A stretch of DNA of 64,000 nucleotides, taken from Geoglobus acetivorans. GTDB taxonomy: Archaea > Halobacteriota > Archaeoglobi > Archaeoglobales > Archaeoglobaceae. A program made the translations under genes and the position numbers. Positions 1 to 8,379 of this stretch are shown here, one piece after another. Positions within the stretch are counted from its first letter, which is position 1. Each line of letters begins with the position of its first letter. The notes under the pieces were generated by a model. The model did no database searches. It was not told the origin of the DNA and worked only from the letters and a program-made list of their open reading frames with translations. Location of the stretch: assembly GCF_039641995.1 (NCBI RefSeq), contig NZ_CP087714.1:124001-188000 (forward strand), written 5' to 3'.

Positions 1-386
1 CACATCTCGATCATGCTACGCACATCCTCGTAGCTCATGTCAAAGACTGAGAGTTTGGGATTTCTGAGGTGGAACCTCCCTCTGCTGTATTCCGCGTCGA
101 GGAACTGGGGGTGGATGTGGAGTTGCACGTCATGTCCCCGCTCGTGCATTTCCAGAATCTGCGTTGAGATTCTTTCACTGGGGCTGTAACCCAAGTCGTT
201 CACGAGGGCTTCATCATATTTCTCGAACTGTATGTACTCGCACATCTCGGCCATCACGGTTACCGGAACGTTGTGAGCTTCCGCTATTGATGCAATCCTG
301 CCCATCGGAATGATCATGTGCCTAATTACATCACCCCTCCCGTTTCCAAAGATCTCGTAATCTATTGTGATGATCAGGTTCAGCAT
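1..386 (-). CDS. Polysaccharide deacetylase-like protein (partial, C-terminus off the left edge)
   Basis: The first 128 residues are present; the gene runs off the left edge. The protein starts MLNLIITIDYEIFGNGRG and later has DVQLHIHPQF. The Asp near the N-terminus (ITIDYE) and the H-x-H segment fit the NodB/polysaccharide-deacetylase fold, in which Asp and two His bind the metal that removes N- or O-acetyl groups from sugars. The start ATG (386-384) overlaps the stop codon of the upstream sulfotransferase gene (ATGCTGA), so the two are probably translationally coupled. The substrate is unknown; the context points to a surface glycan. The family call is fairly secure, but the C-terminal half cannot be inspected. 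Confidence 0.7.
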   Translation of the reverse strand, partial: MLNLIITIDYEIFGNGRGDVIRHMIIPMGRIASIAEAHNVPVTVMAEMCEYIQFEKYDEALVNDLGYSPSERISTQILEMHERGHDVQLHIHPQFLDAEYSRGRFHLRNPKLSVFDMSYEDVRSMIEM

Positions 387-1318
387 GTTCGACACTTCCC
401 GTATCCAAGGTCACTCATCACATCCCCAAGCAACGCATCTATTAACATGCACTCCCACGGTTTTATCCTCTTCCTCCACAGGTGTGCACCGCGCGAGTCT
501 ATTCCCCTCCTCCTGACGTTTTCTATGCTCGACTCCTTACCAGTCGTGTACAGCATCCCGGACTCGAACGGGACACCTATGAACCTGCATACGGCCTTAA
601 GCATGGGAACAGGATTGGACAGCAAATCCTCGTACTTGACGACTCTGACGTTGTCCCTGTGCCTGTTTTTGACGCAGGTTCTGTAAAGCCAGCGGTATTC
701 GATGGACACTCTCAGTAAAGTTATAAAATCGTAAACGTGGTGGAGGGGTCTGGGCAACCTGCCCTTCAGCCATCTGGAGAACTCGTCGTTGGTCTTCGAC
801 AGGTAAACTGCCCGGGGATCACGGAACAGGAGGAGAACCTTGCAGTCCGGATAATGATTCTCCAGAAACTCGATGTTTGTGGCATACACCGGATTTTTTC
901 CGCCAAAAATTGGTTTATCTGTTCTCTCAAGATAGTCAAGCAGAACGAGGTTTACGACGTCCATGCAGGAAACCTCTCCAGATTGCTTCAGAATTTGCGA
1001 AGCCCGGCTCAGTACGCGGTCTTTGCTTATCCCATATCTATCAATTTTCTTCCAGAAGGCACCATAAAGCTTTTTGGAGAATAAAACTTCGACCAGCTTT
1101 TCGAGTTTCTTTTTTTCACGGATTTTACCGAATTTTTTGCAGAGTGTAACGGCGTCTTGTCTCCAGGGGTACGGGTTCCAGAGGTGGAGCTCTTCTGGAG
1201 CCATAGCTACGAACCTGCTTCTGTCCAGTATGTTTCTCAGCAATGTTGATCCGGTTCTGTAAATAGTCACAATGAAGACTGGACTATCAACCTCCACGCG
1301 CCCGCCTCGAATACCCAT
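380..1318 (-). CDS. PAPS-dependent sulfotransferase family protein
   Basis: A 312-residue protein with both PAPS-binding signatures of sulfotransferases: a 5'-phosphosulfate loop, YRTGSTLL (residues 20-27), and a 3'-phosphate motif, RDPRAVYLSK (166-175). The family transfers sulfate from PAPS to hydroxyl or amino groups, releasing pAp. No signal peptide or membrane segment is seen, so it probably acts in the cytoplasm on a lipid-linked glycan or precursor. It lies 43 nt downstream of the toroid gene and overlaps the deacetylase gene, which suggests one operon. A PAPS-producing operon (sat, cysC) lies about 10 kb away. The acceptor is unknown. Confidence 0.8.
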   Translation of the reverse strand: MGIRGGRVEVDSPVFIVTIYRTGSTLLRNILDRSRFVAMAPEELHLWNPYPWRQDAVTLCKKFGKIREKKKLEKLVEVLFSKKLYGAFWKKIDRYGISKDRVLSRASQILKQSGEVSCMDVVNLVLLDYLERTDKPIFGGKNPVYATNIEFLENHYPDCKVLLLFRDPRAVYLSKTNDEFSRWLKGRLPRPLHHVYDFITLLRVSIEYRWLYRTCVKNRHRDNVRVVKYEDLLSNPVPMLKAVCRFIGVPFESGMLYTTGKESSIENVRRRGIDSRGAHLWRKRIKPWECMLIDALLGDVMSDLGYGKCRTC

Positions 1319-1361
1319 CTGATCAGCTTTTTCTATTTTGCAGTTTTTATTGTTTCTCCCG

Positions 1362-2594
1362 TTAGTGCAATTTGTCTTGATGTGTTGTATAAAGATAATA
1401 AGACATGGCGAGCATAATCCAAGCCTGTGCCCACCTCATGTAAGGTATCTTGTTAACAAAACCCGGCCACTTGTGAGAATAAAAGTAGCCTGATGGGTCT
1501 CGCATGTTGTCAATCGTCCATTTAAGAATTTTTTCTGCCATCCTTAAATATTCAGCATCTCTAAAAAACCTGTACAGGTTCGCAAACGTTATTATTCCCT
1601 GAGCCTGGTTGTGGATGTTTATTGGGTACTTCAGAGGATACCGGTAGTAAAAATACCCCTCGGGACAAAGCTGCTTTTCCTGGAAGAATTCAACACCCTT
1701 CCTAATTGCCACCATGCACGATTTTTTAAGCTCACCGTCAACATACGGATAAAACGCCAGAAGTCCGTCAATTATAAACCCCTGATGATAATCCAGCTGC
1801 CAGTAATAGGACCTCTTTTCCAGATCATACGAGAACGGCCATGCCCCATCGCCCCTCTGATAATCGACCAGCAGTTTGACGACTTTATTTCCGATTGACA
1901 CCAGCTCAGGATTGTAGCTGTGTCGCAAAACCCCAGACATTGCCTCAAGCGCGAGTCCAGAGACATCAAAAACTATTCGGTTTTCCTCAAAAGGGGTGTA
2001 CTTGAAATACGTTCCCTGTTCTTTTTCGCATAATAGTGCCTTAACAAGACCCTTAATACCTTTTTTTGCCATGAGCAGATACTGTTTCCTGCCCAAGACC
2101 TCGTATGCTGCCACAGCCGATTTTATGAATTCGGTGATACATATTATGTCTGGAATCTCCGGAGAGAGCAAATGCTTTGGTGCTATGTATTTGAAATAAT
2201 AGCTGGAGCAGAGAAAAACATCTTTTTCAGCACCAATACTGTTTTTAAGTCGTTTGCCCTCTACCAATCTTAAGAGTTTCTCGGATTCCACTTTATATGC
2301 ATCTTCTTTTGTTACTGCAAAAAGGTACGAATATGCCCTGGAAAACAGAAGTAGAGATTTGTTGGTAATGTCCTTTCCTATTCCAAGCACTGGCCTGAAA
2401 TTTACCGGGGAATACAGATTAAACTGAATGGCGAGAACTCTTACTATCCAGCTTTCTGGCATAATTTCAGCCAAACGCCCGCTTAACGCATCATACGGAT
2501 CCCACCCAGCGTAGCGTTCCTTCCGTACCCAAGAACGCAGAGTTTCGATTGTTTTCCAAACCTGTTTCTCTGGGACATCACTAAGAGCACGCAT
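1362..2594 (-). CDS. Predicted alpha/alpha-toroid glycan-active protein, function unknown
   Basis: A 410-residue soluble protein made of repeated helical hairpins with the aromatic, Gly-rich turns usual in alpha/alpha toroids, such as QRGDGAWPFSYD, NIHNQAQGIITFAN, DPSGYFYSHK and YMRWAQAWIM. This architecture occurs in glycoside hydrolases, polysaccharide lyases and the catalytic domain of glucuronyl C5-epimerase. I cannot pick the enzyme class from sequence alone. It is the first gene of a leftward operon with a sulfotransferase and a deacetylase, so a role in trimming or epimerising a surface glycan is inferred. Its coding sequence is AT-rich compared with housekeeping genes in this window. 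Confidence 0.55.
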   Translation of the reverse strand: MRALSDVPEKQVWKTIETLRSWVRKERYAGWDPYDALSGRLAEIMPESWIVRVLAIQFNLYSPVNFRPVLGIGKDITNKSLLLFSRAYSYLFAVTKEDAYKVESEKLLRLVEGKRLKNSIGAEKDVFLCSSYYFKYIAPKHLLSPEIPDIICITEFIKSAVAAYEVLGRKQYLLMAKKGIKGLVKALLCEKEQGTYFKYTPFEENRIVFDVSGLALEAMSGVLRHSYNPELVSIGNKVVKLLVDYQRGDGAWPFSYDLEKRSYYWQLDYHQGFIIDGLLAFYPYVDGELKKSCMVAIRKGVEFFQEKQLCPEGYFYYRYPLKYPINIHNQAQGIITFANLYRFFRDAEYLRMAEKILKWTIDNMRDPSGYFYSHKWPGFVNKIPYMRWAQAWIMLAMSYYLYTTHQDKLH

Positions 2595-2778
2595 TACTAT
2601 CTACCCGCCCTGTAAAGCTCCACATTGTTATGTGCTGGAGACTTCTTGGCAGAATAGGAATATAAAACCATTTTGGCTACACTCAGGAACAGTGTCAGCA
2701 AAAACAATTTTAATAAGTCACAATCAATACTCGTAGGATATCAATTCGGTGAAAAAGTCGGAGTAAGGAGTAAGAAGC
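2595..2778. promoter_or_regulatory. Divergent promoter region between toroid gene and asnB
   Basis: This 184-nt gap separates head-to-head genes. A TATA-like TTTTAATAA lies at 2708-2716 for the rightward gene. GAATATAAAACC (2658-2669), read on the minus strand as TTTTATATTC, fits the leftward gene. A purine-rich GTAAGGAG ends 9 nt before the asnB ATG and would serve as its ribosome binding site. No clear operator palindrome is seen. Confidence 0.45.
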
Positions 2779-4758
2779 ATGTGTGGAATTGCTGGAATCG
2801 CTGGTAAGGACTTAAACAAACAGTGGATATTCACCATGGCAGAATCTTTAAAGCACAGGGGCCCTGACGACGAGGGGTACCTACTCGTAAATACCGACAA
2901 AAAAATATTCGAGGAACGTGGAGGGAGGGATTCAAAAATTCCCCTAAAATGCATCGAAGAGTCTGTTAATTTTGATGTAGATCTTGTTCTCGGTCATAGG
3001 AGGTTGTCAATACTCGATCCAACCCCTGCAGGGCATCAGCCAATGAAGTACGAGAAAGACCGAGTAGTCTGGATTGTCTACAACGGAGAGATTTACAATT
3101 ATCTGGAAATCAAAGAGGAACTGAAAAGAAAGGGATACGAATTTAAAACTGACTCGGATACTGAAGTCGTTCTGGCAGCGTATCTCGAATGGGGCTTCGA
3201 TTGCGTCAAGAAATTCAACGGAATGTGGGCATTCGTTATTTACGACCCAGAAAACAACATACTCTTCGGATCGCGAGACAGATTTGGAATAAAACCACTC
3301 TACTATACGAGGGGCAGAAATTTTTTCGTGTTCGCTTCAGAAATAAAAGCAATACTGGCACTTCCATTTATTAAGCGAACCGTTAACGAGAGTGTACTTT
3401 ACGACTACTTAATTTTCGGCGTCCTTGAGCATACGAATGAGACATTTTTCAGTGGAATTTACAAATTGCTGCCTTCCCACAGTTTCGTATACTACATAAA
3501 GAAAAATGAGCTGAAGATATTCAAGCATTACAGGCTGAAATACTGTTCAGAACTTTCTAAATTTTCAGAAAAAGAATTTAAAGAATACAGAGACAACGTA
3601 AAGAGCAGAATTTTCAGAGCCATAGAACTTAGACTTCGATCTGATGTCCCTGTGGGAACATGCCTGAGTGGAGGAATAGATTCCTCATCCATAGCAGTTG
3701 TGATTAACTCCATCTTAAAAAGAAAAAAAGTCCCCCAGATTGGAAAAAAACAGAAAGTCTTCACAGCCTACTACTCCGGAGAGCCAATGGACGAAAGCAA
3801 ATATGCCGAAAAAGTTGTTGAAAGCATCGGTGCCGAGTGGTACAGAGTTGCACCCACTGCAGAAGACTTGCTGAAAGACTTGCTGGACCTTGTATACTAC
3901 CAGGAAGAACCATTTATTTCAACCAGCATGTACAGTCAGTACCGAGTAATGAGGCTGGCAAAAGAGAACGGCATCAAAGTTCTCCTCGACGGCCAGGGGG
4001 GGGACGAGCTGTTTGCAGGCTACAAGATATTTTACGGAGCATATTTTCTGGATTTGCTGAAGAACTTGAAGATATGGACACTAATGAAAGAATTGAGAAA
4101 TTTGCGAAACTCACCCGTGGATCTAAAAGACCTCATCACGCAGGTGTCCAGAATAATTTTCGCGAAGGTGATTCCGTCCGCCCTCAAATGGACTATCGTG
4201 CGCCGAATGTATCCTGAAATGAAGTACATAAACAAAGATTTTCTGAGCAAGTTTAAATACAGGGACTACACGAGAGAGATCACCTCTACATCCTTGAACG
4301 AGATCTGTTACCAGTGGTTTACTAAACACAATTTACAGCAACTCCTCAGATACGAAGACAGGAACTCCATGGCCCACAGCATAGAGGCAAGAGTTCCTTT
4401 TTCCGATGACACCGAACTCATAGAGTATGTATTCATGATACCCGGCACATACAAAATACATCGCGGATGGAGCAAGTTTATTTTGAGAGAGGCACTATCT
4501 GATCTATTACCTGCGGAGATTAAGAAACGAACAGATAAGGTGGGATTCGAAACTCCCGAAAAAATCTGGTTATCAAAAATGAGCGACGAAATAAAGAAAT
4601 TAATAAACTACAAGAACCCATACATAGACACAGAAAAACTCGTTGCTGATTACGATACCCTCGTAGCCAACTTACCAAACAGAGGCCTAAACGCCCTGTG
4701 GAGGTTGATTAACACAATATTGTGGATGAAAGTTTTCAACGTTAAGCCACCACAGTAA
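2779..4758 (+). CDS. asnB: Glutamine-hydrolysing asparagine synthase-like amidotransferase
   Basis: 659 residues. Met1 is followed by the catalytic Cys2 of class II glutamine amidotransferases (MCGIAGIAG), and the C-terminal half has the ATP-pyrophosphatase loop SGGIDSS (297-303). The family forms an amide from a carboxylate using Gln and ATP. It is slightly longer than typical AsnB and sits directly before wecB-wecC, which make UDP-N-acetylmannosaminuronate. AsnB paralogues in surface-polysaccharide clusters (the WbpS type) are thought to amidate uronic acids, so uronate amidation is a reasonable alternative to asparagine synthesis. The start is fixed by the need for Cys2. Confidence 0.85.
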   Translation: MCGIAGIAGKDLNKQWIFTMAESLKHRGPDDEGYLLVNTDKKIFEERGGRDSKIPLKCIEESVNFDVDLVLGHRRLSILDPTPAGHQPMKYEKDRVVWIVYNGEIYNYLEIKEELKRKGYEFKTDSDTEVVLAAYLEWGFDCVKKFNGMWAFVIYDPENNILFGSRDRFGIKPLYYTRGRNFFVFASEIKAILALPFIKRTVNESVLYDYLIFGVLEHTNETFFSGIYKLLPSHSFVYYIKKNELKIFKHYRLKYCSELSKFSEKEFKEYRDNVKSRIFRAIELRLRSDVPVGTCLSGGIDSSSIAVVINSILKRKKVPQIGKKQKVFTAYYSGEPMDESKYAEKVVESIGAEWYRVAPTAEDLLKDLLDLVYYQEEPFISTSMYSQYRVMRLAKENGIKVLLDGQGGDELFAGYKIFYGAYFLDLLKNLKIWTLMKELRNLRNSPVDLKDLITQVSRIIFAKVIPSALKWTIVRRMYPEMKYINKDFLSKFKYRDYTREITSTSLNEICYQWFTKHNLQQLLRYEDRNSMAHSIEARVPFSDDTELIEYVFMIPGTYKIHRGWSKFILREALSDLLPAEIKKRTDKVGFETPEKIWLSKMSDEIKKLINYKNPYIDTEKLVADYDTLVANLPNRGLNALWRLINTILWMKVFNVKPPQ

Positions 4759-4877
4759 TTACCATTAAAATGAGAGCCATTTGTTTTGGCAGTTACGCAA
4801 TACATTTGTTTAATGAAAGTGGTCAGCGATAAAGAGGAGACAAAAAACTAAATATCCTTACTGATCTCATCGAGCTT

Positions 4878-5969
4878 GTGAAAATAGCAGTAATTCTTGG
4901 CACTCGTCCAGAGATAATCAAAATGAGCCCCGTGATAAGGGAGTGTGAAAAAAGAGGGGTCGAGTATTTTATCCTGCACACTGGACAGCATTACTCCCAC
5001 GAGATGGATAAAGTATTTTTCGAAGAATTAGAATTGCCCCAACCAAAATACAATCTGGACGTGGGCTCAGGAACGCATGCAGAGCAGACGGGCAAAATTA
5101 TGATAGGGGTTGAGAGAATTCTACTCCAAGAAAGGCCCGATGTCGTTTTAGTGCAGGGAGATACCAACACCGTTTTAGCGGGAGCCTTGGCGGCTACCAA
5201 ACTCCACATAAAGGTTGGACATGTCGAGGCGGGACTAAGGAGCTATGACAGAAGGATGCCGGAGGAAGTTAATAGAGTTCTGGCAGACCATGTATCAGAT
5301 TACCTCTTTGCCCCCACTGAAAATGCCAAGCAGAATTTAATGAAAGAAGGTATAGATGAAAACAAGATATTCGTCACAGGAAACACCATCGTCGATGCAG
5401 TCTACCAGAATTTGGAGATCGCTGAGAAAAAAGTGAACGTGTTAGAAGATTTGGGACTGAAACCCAGAGAATATTTTCTTGTAACCGCTCACAGGCAGGA
5501 AAACGTCGATGTTAAGGAGAGATTGAAAGGGATTTTGAAAGGTCTGGAGCTGATTCACACGGAGTTTTCGATACCGATAGTATTCCCAATGCATCCGAGA
5601 ACCCAGAAAAGGGTGAAAGAGTTCAAGCTCAGTTTAGACAGCATTAAAATTGTTAAACCATTGGGCTTTCTCGAATTTTTGCTGCTTGAAGCAAATGCAG
5701 GGTTGGTTTTGACGGATTCAGGAGGTGTGCAGGAGGAAACGTGTATCTTGGGCGTTCCGTGTGTCACGCTGAGAGACAATACAGAGAGGCCTGAAACACT
5801 GGAGGTTGGATCGAATATATTGGCAGGAACGATTCCCGAAAGAATTCTAAAGAGTGTAAAAATAATGCTCAGCAGAAGGGGTAGCTGGAGAAATCCATTC
5901 GGGGACGGGAGAGCTGGGGAGAGAATAGTTAATATACTGACTGGATATCATAACCAGAACTATGCCTAA
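4878..5969 (+). CDS. wecB: UDP-N-acetylglucosamine 2-epimerase (non-hydrolysing)
   Basis: 363 residues starting at GTG (VKIAVILGTRPE). Family landmarks are in order: GTRPEIIKMSPV at the N-terminus, QGDTNTVLAG, GHVEAGLRS, TAHRQENVD and TDSGGVQEE. The enzyme interconverts UDP-GlcNAc and UDP-ManNAc in the cytoplasm. The start is supported by the conserved N-terminal strand beginning at residue 2 and by a TATA-like TAAATATCC about 25 nt upstream, so the transcript may be nearly leaderless. It overlaps wecC by 8 nt. Together they supply UDP-ManNAcA for a surface glycan or N-glycan. Confidence 0.92.
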   Translation: MKIAVILGTRPEIIKMSPVIRECEKRGVEYFILHTGQHYSHEMDKVFFEELELPQPKYNLDVGSGTHAEQTGKIMIGVERILLQERPDVVLVQGDTNTVLAGALAATKLHIKVGHVEAGLRSYDRRMPEEVNRVLADHVSDYLFAPTENAKQNLMKEGIDENKIFVTGNTIVDAVYQNLEIAEKKVNVLEDLGLKPREYFLVTAHRQENVDVKERLKGILKGLELIHTEFSIPIVFPMHPRTQKRVKEFKLSLDSIKIVKPLGFLEFLLLEANAGLVLTDSGGVQEETCILGVPCVTLRDNTERPETLEVGSNILAGTIPERILKSVKIMLSRRGSWRNPFGDGRAGERIVNILTGYHNQNYA

Positions 5970-7218
5970 AAAGATTTGTGTACTTGGCTTGGGATATATA
6001 GGCCTCCCAACAGCATTACTTTTGGCCAATAGCGGTTATAGTGTGACCGGCGTCGACATAAACGAGAAAGTGGTCAAAACGCTGAATAGTGGTGAGCTAC
6101 CATTTAAAGAGCCAGGCTTGAGAGAACTGCTCGAAAATGCAGGCAAAAACTTTACCGCAAAAACGCAAGTTGAGAGGGCTGATGTTTTCATAGTGGCCGT
6201 CCCCACCCCTATTGAAAAGTTCACGAAAGTTTCTGATCTGAGTTATGTCAGACTGGCTTCTGAAATGATCGTCCCGGTTTTAAAGCAGAAAAATCTTGTC
6301 ATACTGGAATCTACAGTTCCCCCAGGCACGGGCGAAAGGCTCGTAATACCAATACTTGAAAAAAGCGGTTTGGAAATTGGTGATTTCTATTTCGCATATT
6401 GTCCGGAAAGGGCCATCCCCGGGAGAACCCTTTACGAAATGGTGCACAATGACCGAGTGGTTGGTGGATACGACCAATTGTCCGGAAAGCTGGCAAAAGA
6501 GGTATACGCTTCTTTTGTTAAGGGCGAAATACATATTACAGACTTAAAAACTGCAGAGTTCGTCAAATTAATAGAAAATACGTATCGGGATGTGAATATT
6601 GCGCTGGCAAATGAATTCGCATTGATTGCAGAAGAATGTGGTATAGATGTGTGGAAGGCTATTGAACTCGCCAACAGGCACCCGAGAGTGAATATCCTGA
6701 ATCCAGGACCTGGAGTAGGAGGGCATTGTATAGCTATCGATCCCTGGTTTCTAACCGAGCATACGACCAGAGGTAAGCTGGTATTAATGGCCAGAGATGT
6801 CAATGACTACATGCCAAATTATGTCCTTCAAAATGTCAGGAAAATGCTCGAAAGCATCAGGGATGCAACTATCACAGTGTTTGGTGTTGCATATAAAGGC
6901 AACGTGGATGATACGCGAGAGACTCCGGCATTAAAGTTCATCAGACTTGCAAAAAATGAGGGGTATGAAGTAAAGTGTTATGACCCCTATGTAAGCGAGT
7001 TCGAATTCGAGTTATGCTCTCTGGAAGACGCTGTAAGAGAGTCAGACTGCATAGTGGTCATGACTGACCACAGCGTGTTTAAGGAGATTGACCCAAATTA
7101 TGTTGGAAAATTTATGAGGCATAAACAAATACTGGACACCAGAAACATCGTAAACCGAGAAAAATGGAACAGAGCAGGGTTCAAAGTGAAGGTGTTAGGA
7201 GATGGCAGGAAAGTATGA
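5962..7218 (+). CDS. wecC: UDP-N-acetyl-D-mannosamine dehydrogenase
   Basis: 418 residues of the UDP-glucose/GDP-mannose dehydrogenase superfamily. The N-terminal Rossmann motif is GLGYIGLPTALLLA; ESTVPPGTGERL and the catalytic segment GPGVGGHCIAIDPW follow, with the thiol nucleophile at Cys256. It oxidises UDP-ManNAc to UDP-ManNAcA with two NAD+. The ATG overlaps the end of wecB, and the gene itself overlaps the DUF354 gene by 17 nt, so the three are co-translated. UDP-GlcNAc dehydrogenase activity cannot be excluded from sequence, but the WecB partner favours ManNAc. Confidence 0.92.
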   Translation: MPKKICVLGLGYIGLPTALLLANSGYSVTGVDINEKVVKTLNSGELPFKEPGLRELLENAGKNFTAKTQVERADVFIVAVPTPIEKFTKVSDLSYVRLASEMIVPVLKQKNLVILESTVPPGTGERLVIPILEKSGLEIGDFYFAYCPERAIPGRTLYEMVHNDRVVGGYDQLSGKLAKEVYASFVKGEIHITDLKTAEFVKLIENTYRDVNIALANEFALIAEECGIDVWKAIELANRHPRVNILNPGPGVGGHCIAIDPWFLTEHTTRGKLVLMARDVNDYMPNYVLQNVRKMLESIRDATITVFGVAYKGNVDDTRETPALKFIRLAKNEGYEVKCYDPYVSEFEFELCSLEDAVRESDCIVVMTDHSVFKEIDPNYVGKFMRHKQILDTRNIVNREKWNRAGFKVKVLGDGRKV

Positions 7219-8251
7219 TTTCTGGGTGGATATTACCTCCCCCCCTCAGGTCTTCTTTTTCACACCAATTATAAAAGAGCTCGTAAAAAAAGGTTATAGT
7301 GTATATGTTACCGTCAGAGATAGAGGAGAAACTGTAGCTCTCGCTAAAAAATATTTATCAAATTTCAGCATCACTGGATCAGATTCCCCACACAGCATAT
7401 TAAAAATCTCCAAAACGGTCGCCAGAACGCTGGCATTATCGCTTAAGGTTCCAGATTATGACATCTGCCTCTGCTCGGAGTTGCCGATGGGTGTTGCTGT
7501 ATCCAAAATCAAAAGGCGAAGGTCTCTGATATTTCTTGATAATGATTTAAAGGTATATGAGCCGGGGATGTTCCAAAAACTTGAAGTTAAAGTTAAAACT
7601 CTTTCAAACTATGTTATTGTCCCAAAAGTCGCCGTAAAAAGTTTCGGAAAGGTCGTCCCGGAAGAAAAAATAATACATTATGATGGATACAAAGAACACA
7701 TCTCAATCTCGATTTTCAGGCCGGATCCCTCAGAGTTGAACAACATTCCATTCTCGGAATTCGTAGTGATTAGACCAGAGGCACTCTCGGCGATGTATGT
7801 GCGAGAGAAAAAATCCATTGTACCCGATCTAATAAAAAGATTCTATCGAGAAAATGTAAATGTGGTCTATCTTCCAAGAAAGGGAGATTTTGAATACTTG
7901 AGCAAAAGTTTCATCAAAAAATACGATAACATCTTCATACCAGATGGTGCTGTAGATGGTCTAAATATTTCATATTATGCAAAAGCTGTATTAACCGGCT
8001 CTGGAACGATGGCCCGGGAAGCTTCGCTTTTGGGAACTACAGCGGTATCATTCTTTCCAAGTAAAAAACTTCTTGCAGTAGACATAGACCTGATTTCCAA
8101 AAAAAGACTGTTTCACTCCAGAGACGTAAATGAAATTATCAACCATGTTTTGTCAAATTGGAACAAAAAAAGATTGCCTGAATTTGATGTCTGTAAAAAA
8201 ATTGTAAAAAATCTGACTGAGGAGATAACAAACCATCTGGATGGTGCATGA
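7202..8251 (+). CDS. DUF354 family protein, glycosyltransferase-like
   Basis: 349 residues beginning MAGKYDFWVDITSPPQVFFF, the typical N-terminus of DUF354 proteins, which resemble GT-B glycosyltransferases and UDP-GlcNAc 2-epimerases. A central DGYKEH and the later SYYAKAVLTGSGTMAREAS loop look like the nucleotide-sugar binding end of the fold. The reaction is not established for the family. It overlaps wecC by 17 nt and is strongly AT-rich (many AAA and ATA codons), like the rest of the 1.3-8.3 kb region. A role in assembling a ManNAcA-containing glycan is inferred from context. Confidence 0.75.
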   Translation: MAGKYDFWVDITSPPQVFFFTPIIKELVKKGYSVYVTVRDRGETVALAKKYLSNFSITGSDSPHSILKISKTVARTLALSLKVPDYDICLCSELPMGVAVSKIKRRRSLIFLDNDLKVYEPGMFQKLEVKVKTLSNYVIVPKVAVKSFGKVVPEEKIIHYDGYKEHISISIFRPDPSELNNIPFSEFVVIRPEALSAMYVREKKSIVPDLIKRFYRENVNVVYLPRKGDFEYLSKSFIKKYDNIFIPDGAVDGLNISYYAKAVLTGSGTMAREASLLGTTAVSFFPSKKLLAVDIDLISKKRLFHSRDVNEIINHVLSNWNKKRLPEFDVCKKIVKNLTEEITNHLDGA

Positions 8252-8345
8252 CAGCGCATGGAGACCCAACACCCATCTCAAAAGCATGTGCAAACATCAA
8301 TTCCCGAAACAATAATCCTCTTTGCGGGTAAATTGAATGTGATGA

Positions 8346-8379
8346 AAAAATTTTTATCCCTCCCAACTTACCTCTGCCA
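8346..8379 (+). promoter_or_regulatory. TATA box and short 5' end of aglB
   Basis: AAAAATTTTTATCC, with TTTTTATCC at 8351-8359, is an archaeal TATA/BRE-like element whose centre lies about 26 nt before the aglB ATG at 8380. No Shine-Dalgarno sequence precedes the ATG, so a leaderless transcript is likely and aglB is probably transcribed on its own. Confidence 0.5.
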
